Assembly: GCF_002005225.1 (NCBI RefSeq)
Contig: NZ_CP019724.1
Coordinates: forward strand, 3,598,501-3,662,500
Length of the DNA stretch: 64,000 nucleotides
Direction of reading: 5' to 3'
Origin: Streptomyces pactum
GTDB lineage: Bacteria; Actinomycetota; Actinomycetes; Streptomycetales; Streptomycetaceae
The stretch's first letter is position 1. The number at the start of each line of letters is the position of its first letter. The notes under the pieces are model-generated. The model made no database searches. It had not been told where the DNA came from and saw only the letters and a program-made list of their open reading frames with translations. The position numbers were made by a program, and so were the translations under genes. Positions 8,147-17,700 of this stretch are shown one piece after another.

Positions 8147-9505
8147 CTACCCCAGCGAGGACTTCACCGAATCGGCCAGCCGCCCGGCGACCGACCGAGC
8201 CTGCTCGATATCCGCCGCCTCGACCATCACCCGCACCAGCGGCTCGGTCCCCGAGGGCCGCAGCAGCACCCGCCCGGTGCTGCCCAGCTCCCGCTCGGCC
8301 TCCGCGACGGCGGTCGCCAGCTCCGCGGAGGTCGTCACCCGGGACTTGTCCACGTCCGGCACGTTGATCAGCACCTGCGGCAGCCGCTCCATGACGGACG
8401 CGAGGTCCCGGAGTGTACGGCCGGTCTGCGCGACCCGTGCCGCCAGCATCAGGCCGGTCAGCGTGCCGTCGCCGGTGGTGGCGTGGTCGAGGATGATGAC
8501 GTGGCCGGACTGCTCGCCGCCGAGGGCGTAGCCGTGCTCCTTCATCTCCTCCAGGACGTACCGGTCACCGACCCCGGTCTGTGCGAACCGGATGCCCTCG
8601 CGCTCCATGGCGAGCTTGAAGCCCAGGTTGGACATGACGGTCGCGACGACCGTGTCCGAGCGCAGCGCGTCCCGCTCCCGCATCGCCAGCGCGAGCACGG
8701 CCAGGATCTGGTCGCCGTCCACCTCCGCGCCGGTGTGGTCCACGGCCAGGCAGCGGTCGGCGTCGCCGTCGTGGGCGATGCCCAGGTCGGCGCCGTGCTC
8801 GACGACGGCGGCCTTGAGCAGGTCGAGATGGGTGGAGCCGCAGCCGTCGTTGATGTTGAGGCCGTCCGGCACCGCGCCGATGGTGACCAGCTCGGCGCCG
8901 GCCCGCGCGAACGCCTCCGGCGAGACCCGGGAGGCCGCGCCGTGCGCCTCGTCGAGGACGATCTTCAGCCCGTCCAGCCGGTTCGGGAGGACGCCGACGA
9001 GGTGGGCGACGTACTGGTCGAGCCCCTGGTCGTAGTCCCGCACCCGGCCCACGCCGGCGCCGGTCGGGCGGTCCCAGGGGGCGCCGGTGCGGTGCTCCGC
9101 GTAGACGGACTCGATGCGGTCCTCCAGCTCGTCGGCGAGCTTGTGGCCGCCGCGGGCGAAGAACTTGATGCCGTTGTCGGGCATGGCGTTGTGGCTGGCG
9201 GAGAGCATCACGCCGAGGTCGGCGCCGAGGGCGCCGGTGAGGTGGGCCACCGCGGGCGTCGGCAGCACGCCGACCCGCAGCACGTCCACGCCGGCGCTGG
9301 CCAGGCCCGCGACCACGGCGGCCTCCAGGAACTCCCCGGAGGCGCGCGGGTCCCGTCCGACCACCGCGGTCGCCCGGTGCCCGGCGAAGGTGCCCGCCTC
9401 GGCCAGTACGTGCGCCGCGGCGACGGAGAGGCCGAGCGCCAGCTCGGCCGTCAGATCCGCGTTGGCGACACCGCGCACGCCGTCCGTGCCGAAGAGTCGT
9501 CCCAC
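8147..9505 (-). CDS. glmM: Phosphoglucosamine mutase
   Basis: 452 residues, the normal length. GlmM converts glucosamine-6-phosphate to glucosamine-1-phosphate, directly after GlmS, for UDP-GlcNAc synthesis. The N-terminus [12 protein letters not shown] is the family start. The phosphoserine loop [12 protein letters not shown] puts the catalytic Ser at 104, the metal loop is [12 protein letters not shown], and the C-terminal phosphate loop is [14 protein letters not shown]. It lies downstream of rplM-rpsI on the same strand, as in other streptomycetes, but separated from rpsI by 283 bp with a terminator hairpin, so it is probably transcribed on its own. Confidence 0.96.
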   Translation of the reverse strand: MGRLFGTDGVRGVANADLTAELALGLSVAAAHVLAEAGTFAGHRATAVVGRDPRASGEFLEAAVVAGLASAGVDVLRVGVLPTPAVAHLTGALGADLGVMLSASHNAMPDNGIKFFARGGHKLADELEDRIESVYAEHRTGAPWDRPTGAGVGRVRDYDQGLDQYVAHLVGVLPNRLDGLKIVLDEAHGAASRVSPEAFARAGAELVTIGAVPDGLNINDGCGSTHLDLLKAAVVEHGADLGIAHDGDADRCLAVDHTGAEVDGDQILAVLALAMRERDALRSDTVVATVMSNLGFKLAMEREGIRFAQTGVGDRYVLEEMKEHGYALGGEQSGHVIILDHATTGDGTLTGLMLAARVAQTGRTLRDLASVMERLPQVLINVPDVDKSRVTTSAELATAVAEAERELGSTGRVLLRPSGTEPLVRVMVEAADIEQARSVAGRLADSVKSSLG

Positions 9506-9692
9506 TTGTCCTCCTGAGGAAACGTCAATTCCGGAAGCGGCTGCCGGTGCGGCCCACGCAGTCGGCTCCCGTGGTCACGGACACGCGTCGCAACGCACCA
9601 TCCGGCCATCCGATCACACAAGCCTTTGAGCTTTTGAACGTCTGAGCTACTGAACGTCTTGTGCCGTTATACGCCCAACGACGGGGATAGAC

Positions 9693-9732
9693 GAACGCCC
9701 CGGCAGCACAGTGGCGTGCCGCCGGGGCGTTC
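9693..9732 (-). terminator. Terminator of the rplM-rpsI operon
   Basis: A perfect 12-bp inverted repeat (GAACGCCCCGGC / GCCGGGGCGTTC, 16-nt loop) lies 57 bp beyond the rpsI stop. No strong T tract follows. The remainder of the 9506-9788 gap shows nothing recognisable except an AT-richer stretch at about 9610-9670 that may hold the glmM promoter. Confidence 0.7.
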
Positions 9733-9788
9733 GGAGTACGTTCGAGCGGGCCGAACAGCCCGCCATACGTACGTGCAGGCAGCGAAGC

Positions 9789-10301
9789 TTAGCGCTTGCT
9801 GTACTGCGGAGCCTTGCGGGCCTTCTTCAGACCGGCCTTCTTGCGCTCGACCGCACGGTCGTCGCGGCGCAGGAAGCCGGCCTTCTTGAGGGCGCCGCGG
9901 TTGTTGTCGACGTCGGCCTCGTTCAGGGCGCGGGCGACACCGAGACGGAGCGCACCGGCCTGGCCGGAGACGCCGCCACCGGCGATGCGGGCGATGACGT
10001 CGTAGCGGCCCTCGAGCTCGAGCACCTTGAAGGGCTCGTTGACTTCCTGCTGGTGCACCTTGTTCGGGAAGTAGTCCTCGAGGGTGCGGCCGTTGATCTT
10101 CCACTTGCCGGTGCCCGGGACGATCCGGACACGGGCGATGGCGTTCTTGCGACGGCCCAGGCCGGCGGCCGGCTGGGGCTCGCCGAAGGCGGAGGCCATG
10201 GACTCCGAGGTGTACTCGCCCTCGACGGGCACCTCGGACTCGGTGGTGTAGCTGTCGATGTCGATCTCTTCGAGCGGCTGCTCGGCAGTGGTCTCGGCCA
10301 C
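9789..10301 (-). CDS. rpsI: 30S ribosomal protein S9
   Basis: 170 residues. The conserved S9 core begins at about residue 49 ([19 protein letters not shown]) and ends with the family C-terminus [12 protein letters not shown], whose final Lys-Arg reaches the P-site tRNA. The first ~45 residues are an acidic actinobacterial extension ([18 protein letters not shown]). It is second in the rplM-rpsI operon, 42 bp after rplM, and the two proteins are coregulated in bacteria generally. The operon promoter is seen at 10969-10998 and the terminator at 9693-9732. Confidence 0.97.
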   Translation of the reverse strand: MAETTAEQPLEEIDIDSYTTESEVPVEGEYTSESMASAFGEPQPAAGLGRRKNAIARVRIVPGTGKWKINGRTLEDYFPNKVHQQEVNEPFKVLELEGRYDVIARIAGGGVSGQAGALRLGVARALNEADVDNNRGALKKAGFLRRDDRAVERKKAGLKKARKAPQYSKR

Positions 10302-10343
10302 GATGCTCCTCAGATTCTCTTCAGTCTTAGGGGGTGGCCGGAA

Positions 10344-10787
10344 CTACTGCGCGACCTGGGTGATCTCGAACGGCTGCGGCTGCTGCGCGCCGTGCGGGTG
10401 CTGGTCACCCTTGTAGACCTTCAGCTTCGAGAGCATCTGACGGCCCAGGGAGTTCTTGGGGAGCATGCCCTTGATGGCCTTCTCGACGGCCTTCTCGGGG
10501 TTCTTGTCCAGCAGCTCGTCGTAGCGCACCGAGCGGAGACCGCCCGGGTAGCCGGAGTGGCGGTACGCCATCTTCTGGGTCCGCTTGTTGCCGGAGAGGT
10601 GCACCTTGTCGGCGTTGATGATGATGACGAAGTCACCGGTGTCGACGTGGGGCGCGTAGATCGGCTTGTGCTTGCCGCGCAGGATGGAGGCCGCAGTGGT
10701 GGCCAGACGACCCAGGACGACGTCCTGAGCGTCGATGACGTGCCACTGGCGCGTCACATCGCCGGGCTTGGGGCTGTACGTACGCAC
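10344..10787 (-). CDS. rplM: 50S ribosomal protein L13
   Basis: 147 residues, the full family length. Typical blocks are [20 protein letters not shown] at the start, [37 protein letters not shown] and the [19 protein letters not shown] helix. L13 is an early assembly protein of the large subunit. It is first in the operon with rpsI. The 5' leader is about 175 nt if the promoter at 10969-10998 is used, long enough to hold regulatory RNA, though I could not recognise a known L13 leader. Confidence 0.97.
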   Translation of the reverse strand: MRTYSPKPGDVTRQWHVIDAQDVVLGRLATTAASILRGKHKPIYAPHVDTGDFVIIINADKVHLSGNKRTQKMAYRHSGYPGGLRSVRYDELLDKNPEKAVEKAIKGMLPKNSLGRQMLSKLKVYKGDQHPHGAQQPQPFEITQVAQ

Positions 10788-10968
10788 GGTTCGTAGCCTT
10801 CGCTTCTTCAGTGAGTGGTCCTGACATGGTCACCGAAGACGATCACGACAGCCGTGACCGCACCGCGGTGACGCAAACCGCGTGCAGGTCGCTGGTCATC
10901 GGTCCCGGTGGACCGGTGTAAGGGCCCCTCACGTGAGAATGAGCAAGCCAATACACATACGACTGTGC

Positions 10969-10998
10969 AGAATACCCGGGGCCCCATAGCCGGGTCAA
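10969..10998 (-). promoter_or_regulatory. Promoter of rplM-rpsI
   Basis: A -35 TTGACC (10993-10998) and a -10 TATTCT (10969-10974) are separated by 18 bp on the minus strand. The expected start is near 10962. The -35 box overlaps the TGA stop codon of the upstream GT87-like gene (10995-10997). The same -35 hexamer precedes rpsJ and rpsL. Confidence 0.65.
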
Positions 10999-12200
10999 AA
11001 CGGAGTCGCCGGGGCGGGCTCCGGCTCCGGCCCGGGCCTCGCGCGCGCGTGGTCGCCGGGGGCCGCCGCACCGGCCCGGGCCCGCCGCGCGACCGTCGCC
11101 GCCAGCACGCACAGCGTGAACGCGTCCTTGAAGGCCCGCCGCCGCTCCGACTCCAGCCAGGGCCAGGTCAGCCCCGGCGCCTGGGGCACCAGCGCGATCC
11201 AGAACCAGGGCCCCCGGGCCACCGAGCCGGCGTACGGCAGCCCGGCGAGCAGCAGCGGCAGGACGACCAGGAGGTAGTGGTCGTAGGAGGGCCGGGAGAC
11301 GAGGAAGGCCGAGAGCATCAGGCCCGCCCCGGTCTCCGCGAACCGCGGCGGCCCCGGGTCGGCACGGCGCCAGCGGACGTACGCGCACAGCACCCCGGCC
11401 CCGGCCGCCGCCACCGCGAGCCCCTGGGCGAGCGCCCCCGGCACCCCGAGCCGGGGCAGCACGGCCGCCGGGGAGGCCTCGTAGAGGCGGACGAAGCCGT
11501 CGTCGCCGTGCAGCAGGAACGGCAGGGTGCGGGTGAAGAAGCCGGCCGGGTCGGGCATCAGCAGCGCCGCCCCGCCACAGGCCAGCGCGGGCACCAGGGC
11601 GGCCGCCGCCAGCGCCCGCCACCGCCCGGCGAACAGGAAGAGCAGGAGGACCGGCGCGAGCAGCGGCTTGAGCGCCACGGCCGCGCCGATGACGGCGCCC
11701 GCCGTCGTCCACCGCCCCCGGCTCGCCAGCAGCAGGGCCAGCGGCAGGGCCGGCGCCGCCGTCACGGTCCAGTTGCCGAGGCGCACCAGGTGCCCGAACG
11801 GCGCGAAGCCCACCGCGAGCCCGATCAGCCCGAGGACCGCCAGCCGGCTGCCGAGCGGCACGCGGTGCAGCCGCAGCGCACAGGCCCAGCCCAGCGCCGG
11901 CAGGGCCGTCACCACGCACGGCACCAGCACCCGCAGCACGTCCGGAGGCAGCAGGGCCTGCGGGGCTGCGGCGAGCACCGCGCTCGGGAGGTAGAGGAAG
12001 TGCGGATCGTCGTACGGGGAGCCGCCGGCCAGCCAGGTGCGGGCGGCCCGCACGACGATCGCGTTGTCCATCCCCCCGTCCGAGGTCACACGCCCCGCGT
12101 GCACCGCGGACGCCGCCAGCACCACCACGAGGACCGCCCACGCGTGCCGGCTCGCCGGTCGCACCAACCACCCGGAGATGTCGTTTTTGCCCGTCCGCAT
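10995..12200 (-). CDS. GT87-like (DUF2029) membrane glycosyltransferase, polyprenyl-phosphate-mannose type
   Basis: 401 residues from ATG 12200; a longer frame adds a Cys-rich N-terminus to 12251 that I judge non-coding. About ten hydrophobic helices are visible, for example HAWAVLVVVLAASAVHAG, LAVLGLIGLAVGFAPFG and HYLLVVLPLLLAGLPYAG. The first loop has SDGGMDNAIVVRAARTWLAG, with an acidic residue where GT-C enzymes carry their catalytic Asp, and there is an AVALKPLLAPVLLL block typical of DUF2029 proteins. Such enzymes add mannose or arabinose to lipid-linked glycans from polyprenyl-phosphate donors. It is divergent from the gene at 12275. The acceptor is unknown. Confidence 0.7.
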   Translation of the reverse strand: MRTGKNDISGWLVRPASRHAWAVLVVVLAASAVHAGRVTSDGGMDNAIVVRAARTWLAGGSPYDDPHFLYLPSAVLAAAPQALLPPDVLRVLVPCVVTALPALGWACALRLHRVPLGSRLAVLGLIGLAVGFAPFGHLVRLGNWTVTAAPALPLALLLASRGRWTTAGAVIGAAVALKPLLAPVLLLFLFAGRWRALAAAALVPALACGGAALLMPDPAGFFTRTLPFLLHGDDGFVRLYEASPAAVLPRLGVPGALAQGLAVAAAGAGVLCAYVRWRRADPGPPRFAETGAGLMLSAFLVSRPSYDHYLLVVLPLLLAGLPYAGSVARGPWFWIALVPQAPGLTWPWLESERRRAFKDAFTLCVLAATVARRARAGAAAPGDHARARPGPEPEPAPATPF

Positions 12201-12274
12201 GACCGGAACGCTAGGCGCTGCCGCCCCTCCACAGCCGCACCAGCACGCCACCGGGCCCGTCTAAGATGCGGCCC

Positions 12275-13171
12275 ATGAGCTTTGGGCAGGGGGGACCTCA
12301 GTCGCAGTGGGATCCCTGGAAACCGCAATCGCAACAGCAGCAGCCGCAGCAGCCCTGGAACGGTGGTGACGGGGGCGCCGCCCCGGACTGGGCCGCTCTC
12401 GCCGAGGCCTCCGAGGCCCGAGCCAAGCGGCGCCGGCTGCTCTTCATCGGTGGCGGCGCGCTGGCCACCGTGGCGATAGCCAGTGCCGTCGCCGTGGCCG
12501 TGGTCTCGGCGAACGGCTCCGGCCAGGCGTCCGACGGCCCCTCCTCGCAGCTCCCCGCGACGGCGGACATACCCAGCGCCACGACCACCGAGCCGTCCTT
12601 CGCCCCGACCAGCGCCCCGCCGCCGCTGGACCCGAAGGACTTCGTCTCCAGCGCCGAGAAGGACAAGGCCCCGCTCGGCCCCGACCTGCTCTTCCCCGGC
12701 ACCCAGCTCACCATGGGCGACACGGTGTACAAGAAGGGCCCGACGGCCGACACCCGCACCTGCGGCTCCGCCGCCCAGGGCACCCTGCCCAAGGTCCTGG
12801 ACGCCAATGACTGCACCCGGCTGATCCGCGTCACCTACACCAAGGGCGACACCGCGGTGACGGTCGGCGTGGCCGTCTTCGACACCGAGGCCCAGGCCGT
12901 CAAGGCCAAGAAGCAGGCCGACAAGAAGAGCATCGTGCGCTCCCTGTCCGGCGGCGGCGTCAAGGCCTTCTGCACCGGCGCCGTCTGCCGTTCCACCACC
13001 AACTCCTACGGCCGCTACGCCTACTTCACCGTCGCCGGCTTCACCGACGGCAAGGACGTCACGGAGAAGTCCACGGAGGTGTTCCGGGCCGGCGACGACC
13101 TCGCCGAGTTCGCCTTCCGGCAGATCCGCCGGCGCGGCGAGGCCCAGGCGTCGGCGGCGGCGGAGGGCTGA
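12275..13171 (+). CDS. Membrane-anchored protein with extracytoplasmic domain, unknown function
   Basis: 298 residues from ATG 12275 (MSFGQGG; another ATG lies 9 bases upstream). Residues 1-35 are a Gln/Pro/Trp-rich cytosolic tail (PQSQWDPWKPQSQQQQPQQP). A single transmembrane helix follows KRRRLLF at ~54-78, then a Ser/Thr/Pro linker, then a compact domain (~125-290) with four cysteines in two likely pairs (TRTCGSAA...NDCTRL; AFCTGAVCRS). The pattern is common in streptomycete surface proteins of unknown role. It is convergent with truA, and a hairpin sits between the stops. Confidence 0.7.
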   Translation: MSFGQGGPQSQWDPWKPQSQQQQPQQPWNGGDGGAAPDWAALAEASEARAKRRRLLFIGGGALATVAIASAVAVAVVSANGSGQASDGPSSQLPATADIPSATTTEPSFAPTSAPPPLDPKDFVSSAEKDKAPLGPDLLFPGTQLTMGDTVYKKGPTADTRTCGSAAQGTLPKVLDANDCTRLIRVTYTKGDTAVTVGVAVFDTEAQAVKAKKQADKKSIVRSLSGGGVKAFCTGAVCRSTTNSYGRYAYFTVAGFTDGKDVTEKSTEVFRAGDDLAEFAFRQIRRRGEAQASAAAEG

Positions 13172-13177
13172 TCCCCC

Positions 13178-13205
13178 GCCGCCGGTGTGCGGGGTGCCCG
13201 GCGGC
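13178..13205. terminator. Hairpin between the convergent 12275 gene and truA
   Basis: An 8-bp GC-only inverted repeat GCCGCCGG/CCGGCGGC with a 12-nt loop lies between the two stop codons and is palindromic, so it could end either transcript. No T tract. Confidence 0.45.
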
Positions 13206-13217
13206 GTCCCGCTCCGG

Positions 13218-14072
13218 TCAGCAGCAGCCGGCCCCGGGCAGGGACCGCTTGTTCCGGGCCTCCTTGTTGCGGGCCGCCAGCAGCTCGTCGGCCGGGTAGC
13301 CGACCTCCTCCAGCGTCAGCCCGTGCGGCCGTACGACGTGCACGGCCGAGTCCCGGACGCCGGCGGCGAGCACCTTCCCCGGCCAGTCGGGCCCGCGGTG
13401 CCCGTCGCCGACGAACAGCAGGGCCCCGATGAGGGAGCGCACCATGTTGTGGCAGAAGGCGTCGGCCCGGACGGTGGCCGTGACGATGCCGTCGTCACCG
13501 CGCACCAGGCTCAGCTCCTGGAGGGTCCGGATGGTCGTGGCCCCCTCCCGCTTCTTGCAGTAGGCGGCGAAGTCGTGCTCGCCCAGCAGCCCTTGGGCGG
13601 CCTCGTTCATGGCGTCCACGTCGAGGGGCCAGTCGTGCCACAGGACGTGGCCGCGCAGCAGCGGGTCGACCCCGCCCGGGTTGTCGGTGACCCGGTAGGC
13701 GTAGCGCCGCCAGATCGCGGAGAACCGGGCGTTGAATCCGCTGGGCGCCTCCCTGAGGGCCCACACCCGCACGTCCCTGGGCAGCCGCCCGGCGAGCCGC
13801 TTGAGCAGTTGCACGTGGTGCTCGGCCCACACCTCGCGCGGCAGGTCTACATGGGCGACCTGGCCCCGGGCGTGCACACCGGCATCCGTCCGCCCCGCCA
13901 CGGTCAGCTCGTACGTCTCCCGGGACCGCGTGACCGTCCGCAGCGCGTCCTCGATCTCGCCCTGCACGGTCCGCCGCCCGCCGGCCTGCTTGGCCCAGCC
14001 GGAGAACCCGGCCCCGTCGTAGGAAAGGTCCAGCCGCACCCGTACGAACCCGGCATCAACTTCGTCGCTCAC
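13218..14072 (-). CDS. truA: tRNA pseudouridine(38-40) synthase
   Basis: 284 residues from GTG 14072 with an AGGATC ribosome-site remnant upstream. TruA isomerises U38, U39 and U40 in the anticodon arm of many tRNAs. The catalytic Asp63 is in [16 protein letters not shown]. Other family blocks are [16 protein letters not shown] and [20 protein letters not shown]. The C-terminus ends in adjacent cysteines (SLPGAGCC), which I regard as lineage-specific. It follows rplQ in the alpha operon order but is separated from it by a strong terminator. Confidence 0.95.
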   Translation of the reverse strand: MSDEVDAGFVRVRLDLSYDGAGFSGWAKQAGGRRTVQGEIEDALRTVTRSRETYELTVAGRTDAGVHARGQVAHVDLPREVWAEHHVQLLKRLAGRLPRDVRVWALREAPSGFNARFSAIWRRYAYRVTDNPGGVDPLLRGHVLWHDWPLDVDAMNEAAQGLLGEHDFAAYCKKREGATTIRTLQELSLVRGDDGIVTATVRADAFCHNMVRSLIGALLFVGDGHRGPDWPGKVLAAGVRDSAVHVVRPHGLTLEEVGYPADELLAARNKEARNKRSLPGAGCC

Positions 14073-14093
14073 CCGGAGATCCTCTCACCAACG

Positions 14094-14130
14094 AAAAAGC
14101 GGGCCCGCCCCTCGAAAGGAGCGGACCCGC
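14094..14130 (-). terminator. Strong terminator downstream of rplQ
   Basis: On the minus strand a GC-rich stem (GCGGGTCCGCTCC against GGGGCGGGCCCGC) with a TTTCGA loop is followed directly by TTTTT. This is the best intrinsic terminator in the window, and it ends the alpha operon between rplQ and truA. Confidence 0.8.
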
Positions 14131-14140
14131 AACGCCCTCA

Positions 14141-14206
14141 AGGGGCGCGGGGAACTGCGCGACAAGCCACGCCGAAGCCGCAGCCGCCATCGCACAGCCC
14201 CCGGCA
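14141..14206. repeat. Streptomyces intergenic repeat element, copy A
   Basis: It starts AGGGGCGCGGGGAACTGCGC and goes on through a CCAC..CCGCAGCCG stretch. The first 22 bases are identical to copy B at 14840. This GGGGCGCGGGGAACTGCGCGA sequence is a very common intergenic element in streptomycete chromosomes, usually found near gene 3' ends, as here next to the rplQ stop. Confidence 0.7.
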
Positions 14207-14211
14207 GACGC

Positions 14212-14718
14212 TTACGCGTCCTTGGACTCCTCGGCGGCAGCCTCGTCGTCGGCCTTGGTCGTGTCGACCTTGGCCTCGGAAACCTCGGCGGAGCCCTCCG
14301 CGTCCTTGGCGGCACGCTTGGTGGCGGCCTCGGCCTCGCCGGTCGCCTCCTGCGCCACGGTCAGCGCCTCGACCAGCTCGATGACCGCCATGGGCGCGTT
14401 GTCGCCGCGGCGGTTGCCGACCTTGGTGATCCGGGTGTAGCCACCGGGACGGTTCTCGTAGCGCGGGCCGATCTCGGTGAAGAGCGTGTGCACGACGCTC
14501 TTGTCCGTGATCACCTGGAGCACCTGGCGGCGGTTGTGAAGGTCGCCCTTCTTCGCCTTGGTGACCAGACGCTCGGCGTACGGACGCAGCTTGCGCGCCT
14601 TGGCCTCGGTGGTCTTGATCTTGCCGTGCTCGAAGAGCGACTTCGCGAGGTTCGCGAGGAGCAGCTTCTCGTGCGCGGCGCTGCCGCCCAGACGGGCACC
14701 CTTGGTGGGCTTCGGCAT
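14212..14718 (-). CDS. rplQ: 50S ribosomal protein L17
   Basis: 168 residues. The first ~118 are the conserved L17 domain ([60 protein letters not shown]). The last ~50 are an acidic Ala/Glu/Lys-rich tail ([19 protein letters not shown]) found in actinobacterial L17 but absent in E. coli. It is the last gene of the alpha operon. The 191-bp gap from rpoA contains two hairpins and a repeat, so read-through may be partial. Confidence 0.97.
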   Translation of the reverse strand: MPKPTKGARLGGSAAHEKLLLANLAKSLFEHGKIKTTEAKARKLRPYAERLVTKAKKGDLHNRRQVLQVITDKSVVHTLFTEIGPRYENRPGGYTRITKVGNRRGDNAPMAVIELVEALTVAQEATGEAEAATKRAAKDAEGSAEVSEAKVDTTKADDEAAAEESKDA

Positions 14719-14796
14719 GGTGTTTCTCCTAGGTGTCTGCCCCGGCCGTATGAGGTACCGGAGTCAGTATCCGAGCGGGCGGTCGCCCGTCGGAGA

Positions 14797-14849
14797 TCCG
14801 GGGCGCCTTCTCAAGCGCCCCGGAGGGTCCGCGCCCCGAAGGGGCGCGG
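14797..14849 (-). terminator. Two consecutive hairpins between rpoA and rplQ
   Basis: The first stem is TCCGGGGCGC/GCGCCCCGGA (14797-14806 with 14815-14824), and the second CCGCGCCCC-GAA-GGGGCGCGG (14829-14849). Both are perfect. Being inside the alpha operon, they may attenuate or process the message ahead of rplQ. The second overlaps the repeat element that starts at 14840. Confidence 0.6.
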
Positions 14850-14890
14850 GGAACTGCGCGAACGGCCACAGCCGGCCGGCAGCCGAGAAC
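14840..14890. repeat. Streptomyces intergenic repeat element, copy B
   Basis: AGGGGCGCGGGGAACTGCGC again, followed by a GGCCACAGCCGGCCGGCAGCCG stretch split differently from copy A. It lies 20 bp past the rpoA stop, a similar position relative to a gene end as copy A. Confidence 0.7.
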
Positions 14891-14909
14891 GAACCGACGA
14901 ACCGAGCTC

Positions 14910-15932
14910 TCAGTACTGCTCGGTCTCGACGAAGCCCGCGTCCGCGTCGTCGTCGGCGCCGAAGGCGTCCGCGGCGGCGGTCGGGTCGAACCCGGGAGGC
15001 GAGTCCTTCAGGGCCAGACCCATACCCGCGAGCTTGGCCTTGACCTCGTCGATCGACTTCGCACCGAAGTTGCGGATGTCGAGCAGGTCCGCCTCGGAGC
15101 GGGCGACGAGCTCACCCACGGAGTGGATGCCCTCGCGCTTGAGGCAGTTGTACGACCGAACGGTGAGCTCAAGCTCCTCGATCGGCAGTGCCAGATCGGC
15201 GGCGAGCGCGGCGTCCGTCGGGGACGGACCCATGTCGATACCCTCGGCGTCGATGTTCAGCTCACGGGCGAGACCGAACAGCTCGACCAGGGTCTTGCCG
15301 GCCGACGCCATGGCGTCGCGCGGACGCATGGCCTGCTTGGTCTCGACGTCGACGATCAGCTTGTCGAAGTCGGTGCGCTGCTCGACACGCGTGGCCTCGA
15401 CCTTGTACGTGACCTTGAGAACCGGCGAGTAGATCGAGTCGACCGGGATGCGCCCGATCTCCTGACCGACCTGCTTGTTCTGCACGGCGGAGACGTAGCC
15501 GCGACCGCGCTCGACGGTCAGCTCCATCTCCAGCTTGCCCTTGCCGTTGAGCGTGGCGAGGACGAGGTCGGGGTTGTGCACCTCGACACCGGCCGGAGGC
15601 GCGATGTCGGCGGCGGTGACCAGACCCGGGCCCTGCTTGCGCAGGTACATCACAACGGGCTCGTCGTGCTCGGACGACACGACGAGCTGCTTGATGTTGA
15701 GGATCAGGTCGGTGACGTCCTCCTTGACGCCCGGCACGGTGGTGAACTCGTGCAGGACACCGTCGATGCGGATGGACGTGACCGCCGCACCCGGGATCGA
15801 GGAGAGGAGCGTACGGCGCAGGGAGTTGCCGAGGGTGTAACCGAAGCCCGGCTCCAGCGGCTCGATGACGAACCGGGAGCGGAACTCGTCGACGACCTCT
15901 TCGGTCAACGAGGGACGCTGAGCGATCAGCAT
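14910..15932 (-). CDS. rpoA: RNA polymerase alpha subunit
   Basis: 340 residues, the usual streptomycete length. The N-terminal dimerisation domain has [20 protein letters not shown], with the conserved assembly arginines. The C-terminal domain (~255-320) has [20 protein letters not shown] and [15 protein letters not shown], the two helix-hairpin-helix elements that bind UP-element DNA and activators. It is in the alpha operon after rpsM and rpsK. rpsD is not in this operon, as is usual for Streptomyces. The 142-bp gap to rpsK holds an imperfect hairpin (about 15990-16030) and an AT-richer TACTAGT, which could mark an extra promoter. Confidence 0.98.
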   Translation of the reverse strand: MLIAQRPSLTEEVVDEFRSRFVIEPLEPGFGYTLGNSLRRTLLSSIPGAAVTSIRIDGVLHEFTTVPGVKEDVTDLILNIKQLVVSSEHDEPVVMYLRKQGPGLVTAADIAPPAGVEVHNPDLVLATLNGKGKLEMELTVERGRGYVSAVQNKQVGQEIGRIPVDSIYSPVLKVTYKVEATRVEQRTDFDKLIVDVETKQAMRPRDAMASAGKTLVELFGLARELNIDAEGIDMGPSPTDAALAADLALPIEELELTVRSYNCLKREGIHSVGELVARSEADLLDIRNFGAKSIDEVKAKLAGMGLALKDSPPGFDPTAAADAFGADDDADAGFVETEQY

Positions 15933-16074
15933 GTGGTGATCCTTCAGTCAGGGGCGCCCGCTATTTGACGCCCGACTAGTACTGCAAGGGTACGGGCGAT
16001 ACGACCGAAAGAGCCGTACCGCCCGGAAAACCCTGGTGAAGCGAGATCAGACGCGTCCGGCCGGACGCGACGGA

Positions 16075-16479
16075 TCAGACGCGACGGCGCTTCGGCGGAC
16101 GGCAGCCGTTGTGCGGCGTCGGGGTGACGTCCTGGATCGAACCGACCTCGAGGCCGGTCGCCTGCAGGGAGCGGATGGCGGTCTCACGACCGGAACCCGG
16201 GCCCTTGACGAAGACGTCGACCTTGCGCATGCCGTGCTCCTGAGCGCGGCGGGCAGCCGACTCGGCGGCCATCTGCGCGGCGAACGGCGTGGACTTCCGG
16301 GAGCCCTTGAAGCCGACGTGGCCGGCGGAGGCCCAGGAGATCACGTTGCCGGTCGGGTCCGTGATGGACACGATCGTGTTGTTGAACGTGCTCTTGATGT
16401 GCGCGTGGCCGTGAGCGACGTTCTTCTTTTCCTTGCGGCGCACCTTCTTGGCAGCGCCCTGACGACCCTTGGGGGGCAT
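16075..16479 (-). CDS. rpsK: 30S ribosomal protein S11
   Basis: 134 residues. It has the full S11 core, with [20 protein letters not shown], the [18 protein letters not shown] helix, and the strongly conserved C-terminus [18 protein letters not shown]11 shapes the 30S platform near the E site. The N-terminus is Lys-rich ([19 protein letters not shown]). It lies 66 bp after rpsM in the alpha operon with a clear GGAG ribosome site before ATG 16479. Confidence 0.98.
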   Translation of the reverse strand: MPPKGRQGAAKKVRRKEKKNVAHGHAHIKSTFNNTIVSITDPTGNVISWASAGHVGFKGSRKSTPFAAQMAAESAARRAQEHGMRKVDVFVKGPGSGRETAIRSLQATGLEVGSIQDVTPTPHNGCRPPKRRRV

Positions 16480-16545
16480 CTATATCTCCTACGGGAGGTG
16501 GTCGGTCCTACAGCGAAGACCGCTGGACGGCGAGTCCGCTGCGGA

Positions 16546-16926
16546 CTACTTCTTGCCCGGCTTCTTCTTGCCGGCGATGGCGCGACGCGGGCCCTTGCGG
16601 GTACGGGCGTTCGTGCTGGTGCGCTGACCGCGGACGGGCAGACCGCGACGGTGACGGAGACCCTGGTAGGTACCGATCTCGACCTTGCGGCGGATGTCGG
16701 CCTGGACCTCGCGACGGAGGTCACCCTCGGTCTTGATGTTGTTGTCGACGTACTCGCGGATCGCGACGAGCTGCTCCTCGGAGAGGTCGCGAACACGGGT
16801 GTTCGGGTCCACGCCGGTGGCAGCGAGCGTCTGCTGCGAGAGAGTCCGGCCGATGCCGAACACGTAGGTGAGGGCGATCTCCACGCGCTTTTCGCGCGGG
16901 ATGTCAACACCGGAAACGCGTGCCAT
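16546..16926 (-). CDS. rpsM: 30S ribosomal protein S13
   Basis: 126 residues. It has [20 protein letters not shown], a [14 protein letters not shown] segment with the helix-turn-helix-like fold, and the tRNA-contacting C-terminus [21 protein letters not shown]13 forms head-to-large-subunit bridges and touches the P-site tRNA. It is first of the alpha operon proper, 188 bp after rpmJ. Confidence 0.98.
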   Translation of the reverse strand: MARVSGVDIPREKRVEIALTYVFGIGRTLSQQTLAATGVDPNTRVRDLSEEQLVAIREYVDNNIKTEGDLRREVQADIRRKVEIGTYQGLRHRRGLPVRGQRTSTNARTRKGPRRAIAGKKKPGKK

Positions 16927-17114
16927 TCAATGGCTCCAGTTGATCTTCGGAGGTCTTCCACAGGACCGGTCCCCGGCCGCCGTATCAGGTACGGATCGGG
17001 TCCCCGGCCTCCGAACCGGGGGTGTCGAGCGCCTGGGCGCCCGGGTCCTGCGTATGAACATGTTCAGCTCGCGTCGCGCGAAGTCCTGCGAATCGCGTAG
17101 GGAACGGTCGTGCG

Positions 17115-17228
17115 TCAGCCCTGGCGCTGCTTGTGGCGCGGGTTGTCGCAGATGACCATGACCCGACCGTGACGGCGGATCACCCTGCACTTGTCGCAGA
17201 TCTTCTTGACGCTCGGCTTGACCTTCAT
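17115..17228 (-). CDS. rpmJ: 50S ribosomal protein L36
   Basis: A 37-residue gene beginning [17 protein letters not shown] and ending NPRHKQRQG. It is the zinc-binding (C+) form: the ligands are the two cysteines of CDKC, a third Cys in VMVICDN, and the His of NPRHK. It stabilises 23S rRNA folding. Stop TGA is at 17115-17117 and start ATG at 17228. It lies between infA and rpsM, the classical order. No other rpmJ copy is visible here, although streptomycetes often keep a zinc-free paralogue elsewhere. Confidence 0.97.
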   Translation of the reverse strand: MKVKPSVKKICDKCRVIRRHGRVMVICDNPRHKQRQG

Positions 17229-17296
17229 GGGTGTGAGGTTCTCCGGGTCAGTTGCCGGCGGCCCCGCGCGACAGGCACGCGGAACGTGGGCAAGAT

Positions 17297-17518
17297 CTAC
17301 TTGTACCGGTAGACGATCCGGCCACGCGTCAGGTCGTACGGAGACAGCTCCACCACGACCCGGTCGTCAGGGAGGATGCGGATGTAGTGCATGCGCATCT
17401 TGCCGCTGATGTGCGCCAGGACCTGGTGGCCGTTCTGGAGCTCGACCCTGAACATGGCGTTCGGAAGAGACTCGACGACAGTGCCCTCGATCTCGATGGC
17501 ACCTTGCTTCTTGGCCAC
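17297..17518 (-). CDS. infA: Translation initiation factor IF-1
   Basis: 73 residues from GTG 17518, which gives the exact family N-terminus [20 protein letters not shown]; a longer frame to 17566 is not family-like. It is a single S1-type OB fold with [20 protein letters not shown] and [20 protein letters not shown], ending in VYRYK. IF-1 binds the A site of the 30S subunit during initiation. The 5' region (17519-17700) carries a TAGACT -10 candidate and the map terminator, so infA-rpmJ-rpsM and the rest may start from their own promoter. Confidence 0.97.
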   Translation of the reverse strand: MAKKQGAIEIEGTVVESLPNAMFRVELQNGHQVLAHISGKMRMHYIRILPDDRVVVELSPYDLTRGRIVYRYK

Positions 17519-17607
17519 GCTTCGCCCTTCGAATCGACTACCTTGATCGACTCCCCTGCGCCGCACGAATGCATGCAGGCATGCGGGTGCACGAGAGCCG
17601 ACGAGTC

Positions 17608-17637
17608 AGTCTACGTCAGCACACCCGGAAAGGCGAA
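17608..17637 (-). promoter_or_regulatory. Candidate promoter of infA
   Basis: TAGACT (17608-17613), a good streptomycete -10, has TTCGCC (17632-17637) as a weak -35 at 18 bp. The predicted start is about 80 nt upstream of the infA GTG. It lies just downstream of the map terminator hairpin, which fits a separate transcription unit. Confidence 0.45.
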
Positions 17638-17655
17638 ACGAGGTAGCCTGCCCCA

Positions 17656-17690
17656 CCGGGGTGATCGTTATGCGACGGAGACCACCCCGG
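17656..17690 (-). terminator. Terminator hairpin downstream of map
   Basis: An 8-bp inverted repeat CCGGGGTG/CACCCCGG, extended by further GC pairs on each side, lies 11 bp beyond the map stop. No T tract. Confidence 0.5.
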
Positions 17691-17700
17691 CACAGAGCCC

